Of a stretch of DNA of 48,381 bases, positions 1 through 13,300 are shown piece after piece. The number at the start of each line of letters is the position of its first letter. Within the stretch, counting starts at the first letter, position 1. A program made the position numbers and the translations under genes. The DNA is from Monosiga brevicollis MX1 (taxonomy: Eukaryota > Opisthokonta > Choanoflagellata > Craspedida > Salpingoecidae), in NCBI RefSeq assembly GCF_000002865.3, contig NW_001865045.1, positions 1,252,135 to 1,300,515 of the forward strand, in the 5' to 3' direction. Under the pieces are notes generated by a model, which was not told the origin of the DNA, searched no databases, and saw nothing but the letters and a program-made list of their open reading frames with translations.

Positions 1-34
1 TTGGGTTGAGGCGTGTAGCCACCTCCAGCTCTAC

Positions 35-340
35 TTGCCAAGGACACTGACTGGCCTCATCCATACAAGTCGGAACACCCAGCACTGCAGGTAGCATGCA
101 GGGCATCAGCGTCATGGTGGGGTCAGAAAATCTCTAGTTTGTAGCGCCATGATGGGCAGGACGCCAAGGCAGGCAAGCAAAGAGAAGAGAAGCGAAGGTG
201 ATCGGACCTTGACAGGCGGCGGGAGTGTCGGTGCAGGAGATGACTTGAGTAGCCTGGCTGGGTATCGATGCACTCAGCAGCCCGACTAAGGCCAGCAGTC
301 CAAGCCGCAGCATGGCGCTGGTCGGGCTGGCCCGGGCCAT
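35..340 (-). CDS. 5' end of a secreted or membrane protein gene (partial, runs off left edge)
   Basis: Two coding exons are visible. Exon 1 runs from an ATG at 340 (a second in-frame ATG lies at 313) to a donor GTCCGA after 208; exon 2 is 84-35, behind an acceptor CTGCAG, and ends at a donor GTAGAG. The phases agree (1, then 0). The N-terminus is a clear signal peptide: a Leu/Ala/Val core (LRLGLLALVGLLSAS) ending near Ser-Gln-Ala. The mature start is Cys-rich, with two C-x6-C pairs (CTDTPAAC and CMDEASQC), as seen at the start of small disulphide modules. I cannot name the family. The gene lies downstream of gene A on the same strand, so its promoter must be in 341-1359. The rest lies outside the window. 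Confidence 0.55.
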
Positions 341-950
341 GCCCCTAGGGTGATATAATGTCAACAAGCAGGACTAGCAACGCTTCCAAAAGGCCTCGCT
401 GGAGTGCGCGGTTGAGTCAAAAAGGAACGGAAAAGAGAAACAGAATGAGATGCCAGAAAGCCACATGCAACACACATGGCGTCAAGGCATTGATGCTGGG
501 GTGAGTCGCACGTTCAAGAGAAATGGCGGCACGCAACCCTGTGTGGAAACACGGCCAAGGTGATACGCCCACAACACGTCTTGTGCTCTGAGGCTCATCT
601 GACGCCCTCAGGGAAGGAGAGGGAGAGAGGGTCAGAGTGAAAAGAGGCAGAGCGAGTCGCTGTCGCTGGGACGGTTCAAAGAACACACACGTTCTTTTTG
701 TGTTTTGGCAAGAGAGAAACTGGCCACAAAAGGTTCTGAGCGATATTCGTCATGTCCTTGAGACCCATGAGGTTGACACAGGGATACTTTTTGGGAGATT
801 TCGTGCCAAGTCTCGGTAGGGTTAAAATGTGGGCCCGAGATTGGCTTCGTCAAGGCCAGGACAGCATCCGAATTTACAAAATGTTAAACCTTTTGTTTCT
901 CAAGCACCCATGTTTTCATCAGCTGATTCGATTGCGAACTCTGGGCAAAC

Positions 951-1036
951 CAGGGGGGCGTGACCAAGGGGGGCGTGACCAGGGGGGAGTGACCAGGCGG
1001 CGGGACCAGGGGGGCGGGACCAGGGGGGCGGGACCA
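951..1036. repeat. G-rich minisatellite, about six 14-bp units
   Basis: Six imperfect head-to-tail copies of a unit like CAGGGGGGCGTGAC (variants GGGGGGAG, GGCGGCGG, GGCGGGAC) are directly visible. The plus strand has at least four runs of four to six G separated by short spacers, so G-quadruplex formation is possible. It sits between the 3' end of gene A and the 5' end of the left partial gene. Confidence 0.85.
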
Positions 1037-1183
1037 GACCAACCGTGTGGTCAGGATCACCAGACTGACTGACAAGCCACCATGGCACGTGTCAGTTCGG
1101 TCATGTTTTCTGTGTTCAACAAGTTGACTTGGATTCGCACATGGCAATCAATTGTTGTAAACACTTCACATTAACATCCAAAA

Positions 1184-1189
1184 TTTAAT
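1184..1189 (-). terminator. Possible polyadenylation signal of gene A (ATTAAA variant)
   Basis: Read on the minus strand, ATTAAA lies about 170 nt downstream of the gene A stop codon. It is the only close match to the canonical hexamer that I see nearby. The context is AT-rich. Weak evidence. Confidence 0.25.
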
Positions 1190-1359
1190 ATCAAAATGCA
1201 AGTGAATGGACTGACGCAGCAAGCAACAGGCGAGCAAGCAACAAAGATTGGGATGATGAACACGCAAGTTGAACAAATAGAAACAAAAAAACGCCCCAAT
1301 GAAATGCTACAATGCGAACGTGCGCGTTCATATTAGCATGATAAACATAAACAAACGGC

Positions 1360-4300
1360 TTAGACTTCGGCTTCTGCGTGGCCTTCATCCGAATCACACA
1401 GATCATCCAAGTCCACGACATCGTGCGTCTGGAACCAGGGGCGAGCGAGGTGACAAAGGGTTAGTCAAAGACGTTGGACATGTTCAAGGCAGAAGGCACG
1501 AGTGAGAATAGCCATGACATGGCAGTGCAACACTTACTCGGATCGGAGCAACACGGTTATCAGGCAGTCGCAGGCGAATTGAAGAAGATCGTTGTGAGTT
1601 TTGAGAAAAGAAGGACTCGCGGCTTCCAACTTGGGATGATGTGTGCTTGCTAAGGACCTGCAATTCGGTGGCAGTTGAAACCTCATCCGATTCTCGGCGC
1701 ACAGTTTCATGCATGGATGGACGTCGGGATGCGAAATCAATCAAGCCCTCAGGGGAGGTCATCTGCTCAGCCAGGGCCGTCAAGTTGACCTCAGGGGCAA
1801 CCTTAAAGTCTGGCCTGACTGCTTGCTTAGGCGGGAGCAGTTTACACAATTCTTGCTGACGATAAGCAGCGGCTCGTCGGGCCTGTTGACGCCACAAGTG
1901 TAGCATGCGCACCGCCACCTCCGCTTGGTCGGCGCTGAGCTCGGCAACAGAAGCTTCCGGACCAAGGTCAAAATCCTGCTCGTGCACAAAGCGAAGATGT
2001 GCGGCCAAAGCTGATACGGTTGGGTACACAACGTGACATGGCTCGCAGAAAAACAAATGCTCAGCATCAGCCAAAGCGCCATTCTTCTGAGCTGATGTGG
2101 CAGCCCATAGTGCCGCTGCACGCTCCCGAACGTCACGATTATAGTCTTCCAACGCTACCGTCGTCCTGATCTCAGCATTCAGCACGCCAGTGGACTGGTG
2201 TAGGTAATGCGCCAGCACAAGTATAATCACAACAGCAGTCACTGGGACCAAAACTGCCATGGCAATGTTGCTATCACGTCCCGGCTCGAAAGCAATGGCA
2301 AAGATACTGACAAGCAAAAGGGTGAGCAGCACCGCTCCAACAAAGACAATTAACCAAGTGACACGCTTCATGCGTAGCTGCACCTCTGCCGGAATTTCGT
2401 AGCCACTCTCTGCCTGCGATTGCTTCAAAAGTTGGCGCTTTGCCTGATAGTACCGATAAATGGCTCGACCTCCGACAGCAACGGCCAAAACAAGTATTAG
2501 TAAAATGTTAAAGAGATTGGTCGCAATGCTCCAAGCAAAGCTTTCCGTAGTTGATGTACTCCAAATGGCTGGCTCCATGAAGATCATTGCAATTCGGCAT
2601 GAATCTTGATCACTGACCCGTAGCGCAAGGACATCGCCGGTCGGCTGTATATCACTAAACGTGCCCGACAAAGTGACCGCCTGATCGTTCAGTGTAACCC
2701 AAATTGATCGGTTCTCGAGCGTGAAGTTTGCCAAGTATGCTGGAAAGATCGTCTCAGGTGTCAAAGACACGCGATTGATCCAACCAAACTCTTCCATAAA
2801 AGAACAGCTGGGCGCTTCGTCCAAGGTGCCATCCATCTGCACAGGTGCTCCGATCAAGCTCAAAAGTTCAAACGAGAGGTTCCTCAACGGCCATTCCACG
2901 TCAGATACGGGAACGTCAACACTCGAGTTGACCGTGTCAATCAGCCAGTGGACGCTGTGTGTCACTGGAGCATCGTTAACCTCATGCACCACTACCTGCA
3001 ACTCAATGGTCTGCTTAGCCTGCAAAGGATCAGTGGCCGCAGAATCACGAACAGAAAGAACTGCGGTCTCCGTGCCCGTCGCGTTGGTGCTTCGGGGCCA
3101 ATTGGGTGGTGGTGTGTAGGTCACGCTCAATGTAATCCTAGAGGAGATGCCCACCACTTCACGGGCCACCTCTGCCATTGAAATCATTCCTCTCGCAATC
3201 GGATCCTCAATCAGAGCATCTGTCGCTAGAGGCTCGACTAGGACGAGGTCAAGAGTATCTCCCTGGTCGTATTCGATAACCGTCAAATTAAAGGAAACAC
3301 TCTCATCCTCGCGTGTATCAAGGTGCAACAAATACACAACGTCTTCGACAAGACGAAGGCTGCCATTGACGGCCACCACCGATGTATTGTCGACTTGAAG
3401 TTCCGGTCGATCGTTGACTTGTTCAATCCAGATATTCACGGTCAACATGACATCGTCCACATATTGCGTGCATGGGTTGAGAAGACCATATCCATCGAAC
3501 GCTGCTTCGCGAATGCGAAACGTCACCGCATCGGCACCGTTGAGGTATGGATTGCTCATGTAGTACCACGTCTCTGTTTGATCATCGTAACTAACCGCTC
3601 CTTTTGTTGGAGCCGCTTCGACTGAGAGAAGCAAAACGTCTCCATCAGGGTCACTGATGTTCAAATCAAGTGGATACCAAATGAAGTCATCCTCGCGCAA
3701 AGAAAGCGCCTCTGCCGATGCCATTGGTGCATTGCAGTGCGCGCTTGGATCGTACGAGTTCAGCGACAAATGAATGGAGGTGTCGGGACCTCGCAGAATA
3801 TAGGGCAAGCAGGAGGTGGCAGAGACATTGCTCATTGAGGCATTGAACCCGTGTTGTGCCATCAAATTGGATGCATTAACCAATGTAGACAGCGTCGACG
3901 GATTCAACGCAGCCGTGGTGATCTTAAAAATGGCCTCAAGAGCTGCCTCACAGTCTGCCTCGGAAGCGGCTTCAAAGGGTACACTCTGACAATGGGTCCC
4001 ACCCAAAGCAACGCAGTCCCCCATCATCATGCGCAAACTGACTTCGGCTTCATGCTGTGCCGGCGAACAGAGCTACACACCAAAGACGACATGTTAAGCA
4101 TGTGAGAGTTTTGGCGATTTTGTGGTACACACAGAGCAAAGAGGGCCGAAAAAAGAAATACTCACTTGAGTGATATACTCGTCTGCCACATCGCTCTTTG
4201 GGGGTGTCACGTTGCAGTAGCTAGCTCCGACGGGCAACCATGCTTGAAAGTGCAAATTCCAGGCGAACCATTCAAAGTGTTCGTCGGCAGGCAAATTTGG

Positions 4301-7300
4301 GACGTTGGCACGAATCACCCACGGACCTACGCAGCAATCGTCAAGTCAAGTCAGAATGCACATTGAAAAAAAACAAAAAACAAAAAAAAAAAAACAAAAC
4401 AAAAACAAAAAAAACAAAACAAAACAAAAAGAAATTTAAATACATGTAAAACGCGTTGATGGTAAGACACACGGATTTATTCAAAAGGAACGCACCATTT
4501 GGTGGAGATACATCTTCTGATGCAAGCGTGATGGATAAGCCGAGGCTAAGACCGATTGGGGTCGATGCCCAACGACCTTCTGTCAAGGTGTCGTTGATTG
4601 GATGCATGAATGAGGTCAACGAAAAGTTGGACTCTTCCAAGGTCAAAGGGTCCAAACTGTTGCTGTTCAGAATTGTGTGCACCTCTTCCACATCGTGAGG
4701 GATTGAGATCAATGACATGTTGGACAAAAAGCCAGCATCAGGCGTGTCCAAGAAAATGTTCTGAACAGTAGCATCACGTCGGCGGCGGGCATCGGCGTTA
4801 GCTCCAATATCAAATGTTACCGAGTTATTATTGTTGCTGACGGTTTGCTTGACCACAGTTTCTGTGTTGATGATTGGCATGCGAGTCGTCAGTGCACAGC
4901 AACGCAGAGACTAGAATACGACAAGGACCACATGAAACAGCTGCGAGTAGCCACCATAACATTCGGGACCTACCATCTCCACGAAGAACGAGGAAAGGCT
5001 GTGAACATCTTGTGGCTAGCAAGCCTCCAATGTTTGAGAGGCGCACGCAAATGTACAGTCGGGTGGCCAGAGGAAGCGGCAAGGTCTCAAATTGGCCATG
5101 ATCCGCCCAATTGGTTTGATCTAGAGGAGATCCACACTTGGGGCTGAGGTCCAAACCGGATAGAGAAACAACGGCCGTCAATTCGGGTTCGTCGATGGCA
5201 CACGGGCTGTTGGCGGCACGCCAAGGTGAAACGTCCATGGTGGTCATGCTTGTGCCAACTCCCACATCTATAGCATTGAAATTGAATTTCATGTGAGTCG
5301 AATCCGGTCAAACAACACATTTTCTACATTTTCTCTGCAACTTCAATAAGAGGTCAAAGCCAAGACAGCAATGTACGTACAGTAGGAAAACAATCGGGTA
5401 TCCTCGTCATGGCCCACAAATTTGAGCTAAGCATGTTTGTATCAAAGTGAGTCCACATGTTGCTTTGCTATGGTTCAGAAATGTCAGGACAGGCGAAAGC
5501 AAAAGCACAGCAAATTGCTTACCTCATAGCTGGTGTTCAAGGCGTACGCCGACAAGGTCTCCGCACCGACTGCGATTTGGTCCAAAGCCGCGGACTGTGC
5601 CGTCATCACAAAAGAATCCAAGATGGGCGGTGTCAAGTCAACCGAGATGGCGTTGCTGGCAGTCTCAGCCGTCAGGCCAGCGGCGTTAGTCGCGAATAAA
5701 TGAACCACGACCGAATCGCCTTGAGCCAGCGTCAGATTGGCAGCGTTGGCGACCAAAGTACCGCCCATAAAGTCAGCATCCAGATCCACACTGCCCCAAG
5801 CTCCGGCAACGCCGCTTATCTCAAGGTGCCAATCCACCTGAACCACTGGGCTTTCAAGCTCAAAAACACTAAAGCGGAAATACGCTTCGCTGGAGGTTCG
5901 AAGGGCTTCGATGGGGCGGTTGCGATAACCACGATCAACAAAGCGAACTACACCCACAAAGGAAGGCGCAGTAAGGTCGATGGTGGTGGCAGGACTCAGC
6001 GATACCGAGGTAAGCCCAGCGGCGTTTTGCATGGCGATGGCAAATCGATAGCTGGCAGGCGCAAAGAAGGTGATTGTCGTGCTGTTCTCATTGCGTTGCT
6101 GACCAGACGTTTCCGTGAACAAGCAGTTGTCAATTGAAGGTCCACCACAACCCAAACCCTGACACTCGGGGTGACATGGCGCACAAGTGGTGTTGTTCGA
6201 GAAGTGAGTGATGGGGCAGACAGCCTCACACGAGCCCTCGTATTCAACAGCACGGCACCCATGGGATTTGTTGAGGCTCGGGTCAATCAAACATTCCGTC
6301 TTAGTCGGACCTGAACATCCGTACAGACAGTTTTCGTGACAAGCGCGGCACTGACCGCCAGGTGCCACATAGGTCAGGTTTGGACAATTCGTTACGCATT
6401 CACGCAAGGATTCCAGCGCAACGGTCGCGGCATCTTCGCTGTCAACATCCTTTGCTGTTGTGTTGGCCGCGCAAAGCTGGCAGTCATAGGGCGTTGGGCC
6501 ACTGCAGGACAAGGCACTAGCACACTGCTCGTGGCAGGCCAAGCAGCGCAGCGTGTATTCTTCCTTGTAGTAGCCCGGGGGGCAGTCCGTATCAAGGCAT
6601 GCTCCGTTGAGCTCAGCTACGCGACAACGTGGACACGCGCCTTCTAATGAAGGAGTGATGCTTGTCGTTGTCCTTGTTGTTGTTGTCGTTGTTGTTGACG
6701 TCGTTGAAGAGTTTGAGGCGTGGGTGCAGACCGGTTTGCAGTCGCTGGCGCTGAGGCCCGAGCACCCACTCAAGCAAGTGTGGTGACATGACTCGCATGC
6801 ACCATCAACAAGGATTGCATCGTTTGAGCAGGACGCAACACAAACGCGGCCAAGGGAAGCACGAACGGTTCCCGGAGGACACATCGTGCAATCCCGCACG
6901 AGGCTACCAGAGCACAGCGCGGTTGATGAATCTTGTTCCTTAAGCAAAGGGGCCTCTGTCGAGTTAACAAAGAGTTCGTCAACGGCAAGTACACTGCCAT
7001 CCGCGCGTTGAAACTGCTTGCTGATAACATTATACATAGGGATCTGCCATTCTTGAGCATAATCCCCTTCCTGTGTAACCACATCGATAGGCGTCAAAAG
7101 GGGAGTGGGGAGATCTGCAAGTAAGACTTCCAACGGCCAAGACCCAATGCGTCCTTGGCGTGACATTTGACCATAGCCGCTCAGCACCTTGCAATCACCC
7201 CCTAAGGTGTCATTGATCGCCGGCATAAAGTCAGGCATGGGTCGTGGCAGAGCGTCAAACGTCCACCATGTGCGCACACCCTCATCCACACGAACAAGCA

Positions 7301-10300
7301 GTGAGAGGTTGTGATATGAATGAGGCACAGTTAAATGAATGTCATCTCCAAATTGGGGATTGGTGATGTGTAGCAGTGTAAGCGGATCCACAGTACCAGC
7401 CATTTTCACGATGCCCACCAACTGAGCAGGTACCTCTAGCGGCACAACGTCTCGAATCAAAGGCTCTTGACTTACAAAGTCAGCCTGAATGTCCATTGTC
7501 GCCGTCATGGTCTGATGATTGAGCGTGTCCGTAATTGAAAGTAAAACTGATCCAATTAGGGGAATGTCCACTTGGAAGGGACTGCCATTCTCGCTCACAA
7601 CTTGAGTCACAGTGACATCATTAGTAGTCACAAGCTGCTCGATGAGAACCTGGCAGGCCGGATCTTGCAGCTCATAACTTATGCTGACCTGGCTGGTGTT
7701 GACAGGCAGTTGCACGCCCTCCGGGTACGCCCGGGAGGTGTTGACAGCCACAGAGCGTTCGGCAGATACCTGCATCATCAGCGCCTTCATGCAAGGCTTG
7801 TTGCCGCGTGCAATGGCAAAAACAAGCTCTTGCACCTCGCTTGTGCCACGGACAGCATCGTAAGCCGACAGTTGAAGCGGGGTTGTGGCCGTGGTCACAA
7901 GGGCAGCACCAGAATCCCCCACCATGATGAACTCATCCATGGCTTCGACCAGTACAGTAAAAGGGCCCGACGGTTGGTCCACGTAGATTGTAGTGCTATT
8001 GCCCACACCATTCAAAATGGCCGTTTGTGCGTTGCCGTGAGCATCAGTCACGTTCACGTTGACCATCATTTGCGACCAAGCAGCTCCATGTACTTCCACG
8101 GTTATGGGCATAGTCGTGCACACGTCACCAGAGTTGCAAAACTCTGTCATCACAGAGCACGTCGCTGAGCGCTGAGCAAAAACGATGTCAAGCTCGTTCC
8201 ACTCTTGCAGACTGGCAGTACAGCCAATGGCGTTGGAAATTTTGAGATAAAAGTGCTCAGATGAAGCAACCACCCGCAGTGACACTGTTCGTGTTGTGCG
8301 CGATACATTGACATGGCAACCAGCCCCATCGGAGCATAGCTGATCAACAACCGTCAAGCCTTCAATCGAGTAATCCTTGGCTAGTGAAGTTTCCACAACG
8401 CGTTGCACAAACAAGGTGCTCACACTGGAAGTGACCCCATCTTGGGCCCATGCAGTGACTGTTATGGTGCTTGTTGCCGCTGTCAGTCCCGTAATCAACA
8501 CCGCGCCATTGCCCGTCCACTCATGCGAGGCGGGCGCCGGTACGGATATGTCGAGAGTTGCATGAGGTCCGATCGCGGTCAAGCTCGTCAGAGTCAGCTG
8601 CGTTTCTACGGGCGAAAGCGTCACATTGCGCGTGCTTCCAATCGCAGACACGGTCACGTGTCGGTGTGCAGACACTTCAAAATTAGACAAAGACACAGTC
8701 GTGGAAGGGTTGCCACGAGTCAGGAAGAGCGTGTAGCTGCGGGGTGGTACGGTCAAATCTTCAGCCTGGACGCTGATGACGATGGAAGTGGGTTGGGACG
8801 GGCCACTTGGTGTGGGTACCTGTAAGGAGAGTCCCTCCACAAACTGCCCCGCGACAGACACCTGGGCGCCCGAGTTATCGTATAGACTCATATTTAGCGT
8901 CAGTGCCGCAGCGGCATGCGGCAGTGAGATGACGTAGTTGCCGCGATTCGAGTGCCAAGCAGGCGACAAGGTCAGAATCTGACCTACGCCATTCTGTTCC
9001 ACCGACTCCACTGCGAGGGAGGCTAGACGGTCTTCAATTGAGGGTGGCGTTCGTGTCCAGCGAATTGTGTATGTGGTCATTGTTGCCTGATCTTCGCTAG
9101 TGACTAGCAACTGAACAATGCCACTTGTGCCGGTCGTCTCAAATACGGCTGCGTGATGCCCCCAGGTGGAGTTGACACGAGCAAAAGGCACAACACTGAC
9201 GGTGGCAAACACATCGGTAAACCAGGCAAGCTTCAGGCGGCGCGTTGCGTATGCGACTGTCACTTCATACTCGAAAGCAAGCTTGCCATCAAAAGCCGGC
9301 GATGGATCAAGGTATGTCAGGTCCTCGGCGTCATTGCTCTGCTCGAACGCAGTGTCAGCCGCCACAAAGAGCTCATTCACAAAGGAGTTGTTGGATGCTG
9401 GCGCACGGTGGAAGAATAAGCGAACCATGCGACGTCGACCGTCCAGCGTTTCCAAAAGCACGGTGGCATTGACATTTTCAGTGGTCCCTTGCAGCTCTAC
9501 AGGTGGGCTGGTGCCGTCAATCAGAAGACCGCGACTGACAAGCCCATCAAAGTGACTCTGCTCTCCTACATAGCAGGCAAGTGATCCGGCCATCACCAAA
9601 TCATGCACCACCGTCAAGTTGCCGGCCGTGCCGTTGCCACAATCCAAATCATCTGGGAAATGACGCGAGGGCAAATCAAATCCGGCCACAAGACCCCCCA
9701 CTGCGCCTGCATTGCATGCGCACGGGTAGCACACGCCGTTCGAGCCTGGATACGTGTCACTTGGGCAGGCATTGACACAGCCACCTGTGCTCAAGGCAAA
9801 ACGCGGGCAATTGACGCATTGGTCTTCGTCAGGGCCGGTGCAGAGGCCGTCACAGCGCTCATGACAAGCCTGGCACTCAAGCGTAGTGCTGTTCTCAAAG
9901 AAGAGCGCCGGACACTCGGGCACACAGGTGATGCCATTGCTTGTAGTCAAATACGGGCCCTGGCATGAGATGCAATCCGAGGCTAAGGGACCTGTGCAGC
10001 CATCCAAGCATTGTTCATGGCAGGGGAAGCAAAATTCATCCAAAGTTGCGGTCGCTTCAAAACGGTTCAACCACAGACTGTCCAGCCCACCCAAGCGTGA
10101 AAAATGAGCAGACACGTCAGACATATTCATTGGTGCGCTGTCATCGGGACAAGCCACCTCTGAGTGACAGACAACGTCCCCACGGCTCGCCACTCGCATG
10201 CCAGTGAAACAGGACTCGCACTCCCACTGAGTAGGTCCCGAGCAAGAGCCATCACAAGACAAGTCGCAATCGCGACACACACCCTCCGCACTGGCGTACG

Positions 10301-13300
10301 TTCCATTGGGACACGCTTCCACGCACATGCGACCGTGTTGAAGGTTCTCACAGGAGAAGCATTGGTCGGCAAAAGGTCCGTAGCAGTTGTCAGCACACTG
10401 GGCATGGCAATCCTGGCACACACCCTTTGTGTCGCGGTAGGACTTTTCCGGGCAGCTGGCATAACATGTTCCCTTGTACTCGGCCTCCTTGCAGAAGTAC
10501 GTATGTTTGCCAGGAGATAGACCAGTAATCAAGCCGTCAAATACAATCGCGTCATTTAGCTCACAATCTGTATCACATAGGTCGCTGCTGCAAGCGTAGT
10601 CGGTGTTGCAAGGCATGCACGGGACCTGAGACAAAGGCACAAGTTGTGATGCGTCCACGGTGTCATTGTGAGCATCGACAATACCATAGCTCATGGCCAA
10701 TATCGGGCTCTCCTGATCAGCATAGTAGCGCTCGTCCCCGCACACGGCTGAAGTAGCAGCGATGGGCGTTTGCAGGTCACGAATAACTATTTCATCAACA
10801 ATGTCCAGAACAGTCTCATCCGTCATCAAGCGAGAATCAGGCATGGCACCGACAATGAGCGTAGAAGATGCAAGCAGTTCGAAATCTTGCTTGGTAACGA
10901 GCTGTCGGCCATCAATCAGCAGGGTCATCACACCCACGCCAGAAATAGTTTCTTGAAGAGACAACTCAAGCTTAAAGTTGAGAACGTTTGACAAGGTCAG
11001 CCCAATAGCTGACTTCTCGTCGCTGCTTGATGACCACAGCGCAACAGAGAGAATACAGCCTTTGTCGGTTTCCTCAATGCAGCTTGCCTGCATACCATAA
11101 CCGCTTGGACCGTTGTAAAAGATGTCAGCATCCTCGTCCGCATTGTTTACGCTTATCAGCGGCGGCGAAAAATGGTTGACGTCGGTTGTAAAGGCAAGAT
11201 CAACGCTGATGCCCACGCGAGACGGAAGAATGAGATCGACCGAGTATGAACCCATCACCGGAGCCGCAGGCGCAAAGGCCAACGCGCTGCCAAAGAAAGC
11301 TTTTCGAAATACAACCGAGCTGCTCATGCGCCAGGCGTTGGAGCTTGTTGGGCGAGCCCGAGCATTGTATACACGTGGCAACGTGTAAGCACGATCCAGG
11401 ACTACAAACCGCTCCAGGGTGCAACGGGACAAATCGGCTCCACAAACAGAGCTGGTATTAACCACGACCGGCACCAAAGTCGCCAAAGCCGTGCTAAGGG
11501 TGCATTCAAAATTGGCAGGTGGGTGTGCCAGGGCGACAGTCAAGTTGATGTCATCGACGGTTTTCAGAAACGGTGCAGCCATTGAGGTGATTTCAGTTCC
11601 AATGATGACGGCACCAGCTCGGGGCGCTGTTTGATCCACAATAATCAGAGGCGAGCACACAAAAGCTTGCAAGCCCGCAGCATCGCGAATGCGAAGAATG
11701 GCACGTAGAGCCTCGACAGTGTCATCAATGTCTGGCTCCAGCGCGAGCAGATTAAAAGCGGCACTCAAATTGCCAAGCGTCGTAAAGTCGTCTTTGGTCA
11801 CAGAAGCAGCTAGCTCTGCACAGCTGAGTGCAGTCAAGGAACAGGCCTGATGATCAGTCTCGATCAGCGCCACCGCTTGTTCATCGACGCCGCTATCTGC
11901 ATCTGAAGCACCTGATATAGTCACAAACACACTTCCTTCAGTTGCATACCAAACAAGATCCTCTGCTGAAGCACCATCCGTTACTGGTTGCAAGGTACCC
12001 GGCGTGGGGGCAATGAGATCAACCTTGACCGCCACTTCGCCCGTGGATTGACCAAGAGCAAAGTTGTGGGCCGTAAGGCGGACCTGAAGTGTATCAAGAT
12101 GACGTAAGGCTGAGATGTCTTTGATGATATGGGTGGTAAGAGAAGGGTCAAGCTCAATGCGCTTTGTCCAGGCTGGTAGACTGGAAGAGCTCAAAACCAA
12201 TTCCAGGTGACTGAGTGGAACGACTGATTCTGGCTCATCCCAGGAAACAAGAAGTGCACTGCTCGTGTCGGAAAACCATGCACTGCGGTTCAAAAAGAGA
12301 TGTGGTGCGGAGATGGACTTGTTCAAGCCACCGATAATGCCGTCGGAAGTAGTGGTGGCGTACAAGGTTTCAGCGCTGAAGGCGCGGATACTAGCGTAGA
12401 CGGTGGTGTTGCTTGCGATGGGTGCAGTGCTTCTCCATGTATAGCTCGTGGCCAGCCCAACGGACGTGAAAGGTAGCAAGTTGTCCAAGTTGCTCTCGCT
12501 TCTCCCCGTGCCAAATGCGACTTCATAGCTTTGGGGACACGTTGACAACCACCACCATCATTAAGATTGAGGCAAAAACAAACAAAGAAAAACAAATTAG
12601 TTAGCATGTGTCCAGGGCAGAGCCGAGTGCGATGAATCGATATCTGACGACTCTGGCTGGCAGAACGTACCGAATGACAGGGACGTCATATGAACCAAAA
12701 CAACGGTTATCGTTGCGTTGAGCACATGTGTGCCACGTGGCCTTGAATTCATAGGCATTTTCCTGATAGTCCATATCATAGTCCATGATACCATCCATGA
12801 TTGGACCAACGTCTGGGCTAGCATCCACGTAGCGGAACCCTATCACAGAAAAACCATGCGCGACTGTCAGGCTGGCAACCAGACAACCAGTCAGTACCAC
12901 CGTGGGCATTTTGACGCACCATCTGATCGCGCTCTGTGAATGACCGAGAATTGGTCCTGAATCTCAAGCTCGAAGAAATATTGCCGACGACTTTGCAAAC
13001 CCTCTCGCTGTTGACCATTGGATTCAGTATGATGAAGGTTGATCATCGCATGTTCCTCCGGGGCCGCTTCATCCATTTCAAGATCCCAAATGATATCTTC
13101 GCTCACCAGGAGGCCGTCAGACCTGCAAATGAAAGCATGAAAATGACACCAAGGGTACGAGGAGCCTACAGAGTAGCGAGTAACAATGCAGCGTTGGCGC
13201 GGGTACGAACCTAAGTAAGCGAAGGGTGATTGATCGAGGCTCGCAGACCCCGAGCAAAGACCACGAGGCATGCGCCTGATCAAATCGCGTCCAAACATCC

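Larger units (their letters stand above)
341..1359. other. Intergenic region between the left partial gene and gene A
   Basis: No open frame here looks coding; the short frames are shadows or low complexity. The stretch must hold the promoter of the left-edge gene and the 3' UTR of gene A. Its only striking structure is the G-rich minisatellite at 951-1036. I see no RNA gene. Confidence 0.6.

Noticed and set aside
1484-1537. Read-through C-terminus of gene A (VSVALPCHG... to 1484)
   Set aside because: A GTAAGT donor after 1538 and a TTCCAG acceptor before 1428 give a clean in-frame acidic C-terminus, so this tail is intron sequence.
12601-12909. Minus-strand ORF with a signal-peptide-like start (MPTVVLTGCLVASLTVA)
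   Set aside because: It covers the end of an intron and exon 26 of gene A. The exon begins at 12839 in phase with upstream and downstream repeats, so the hydrophobic start is intron sequence read by chance.
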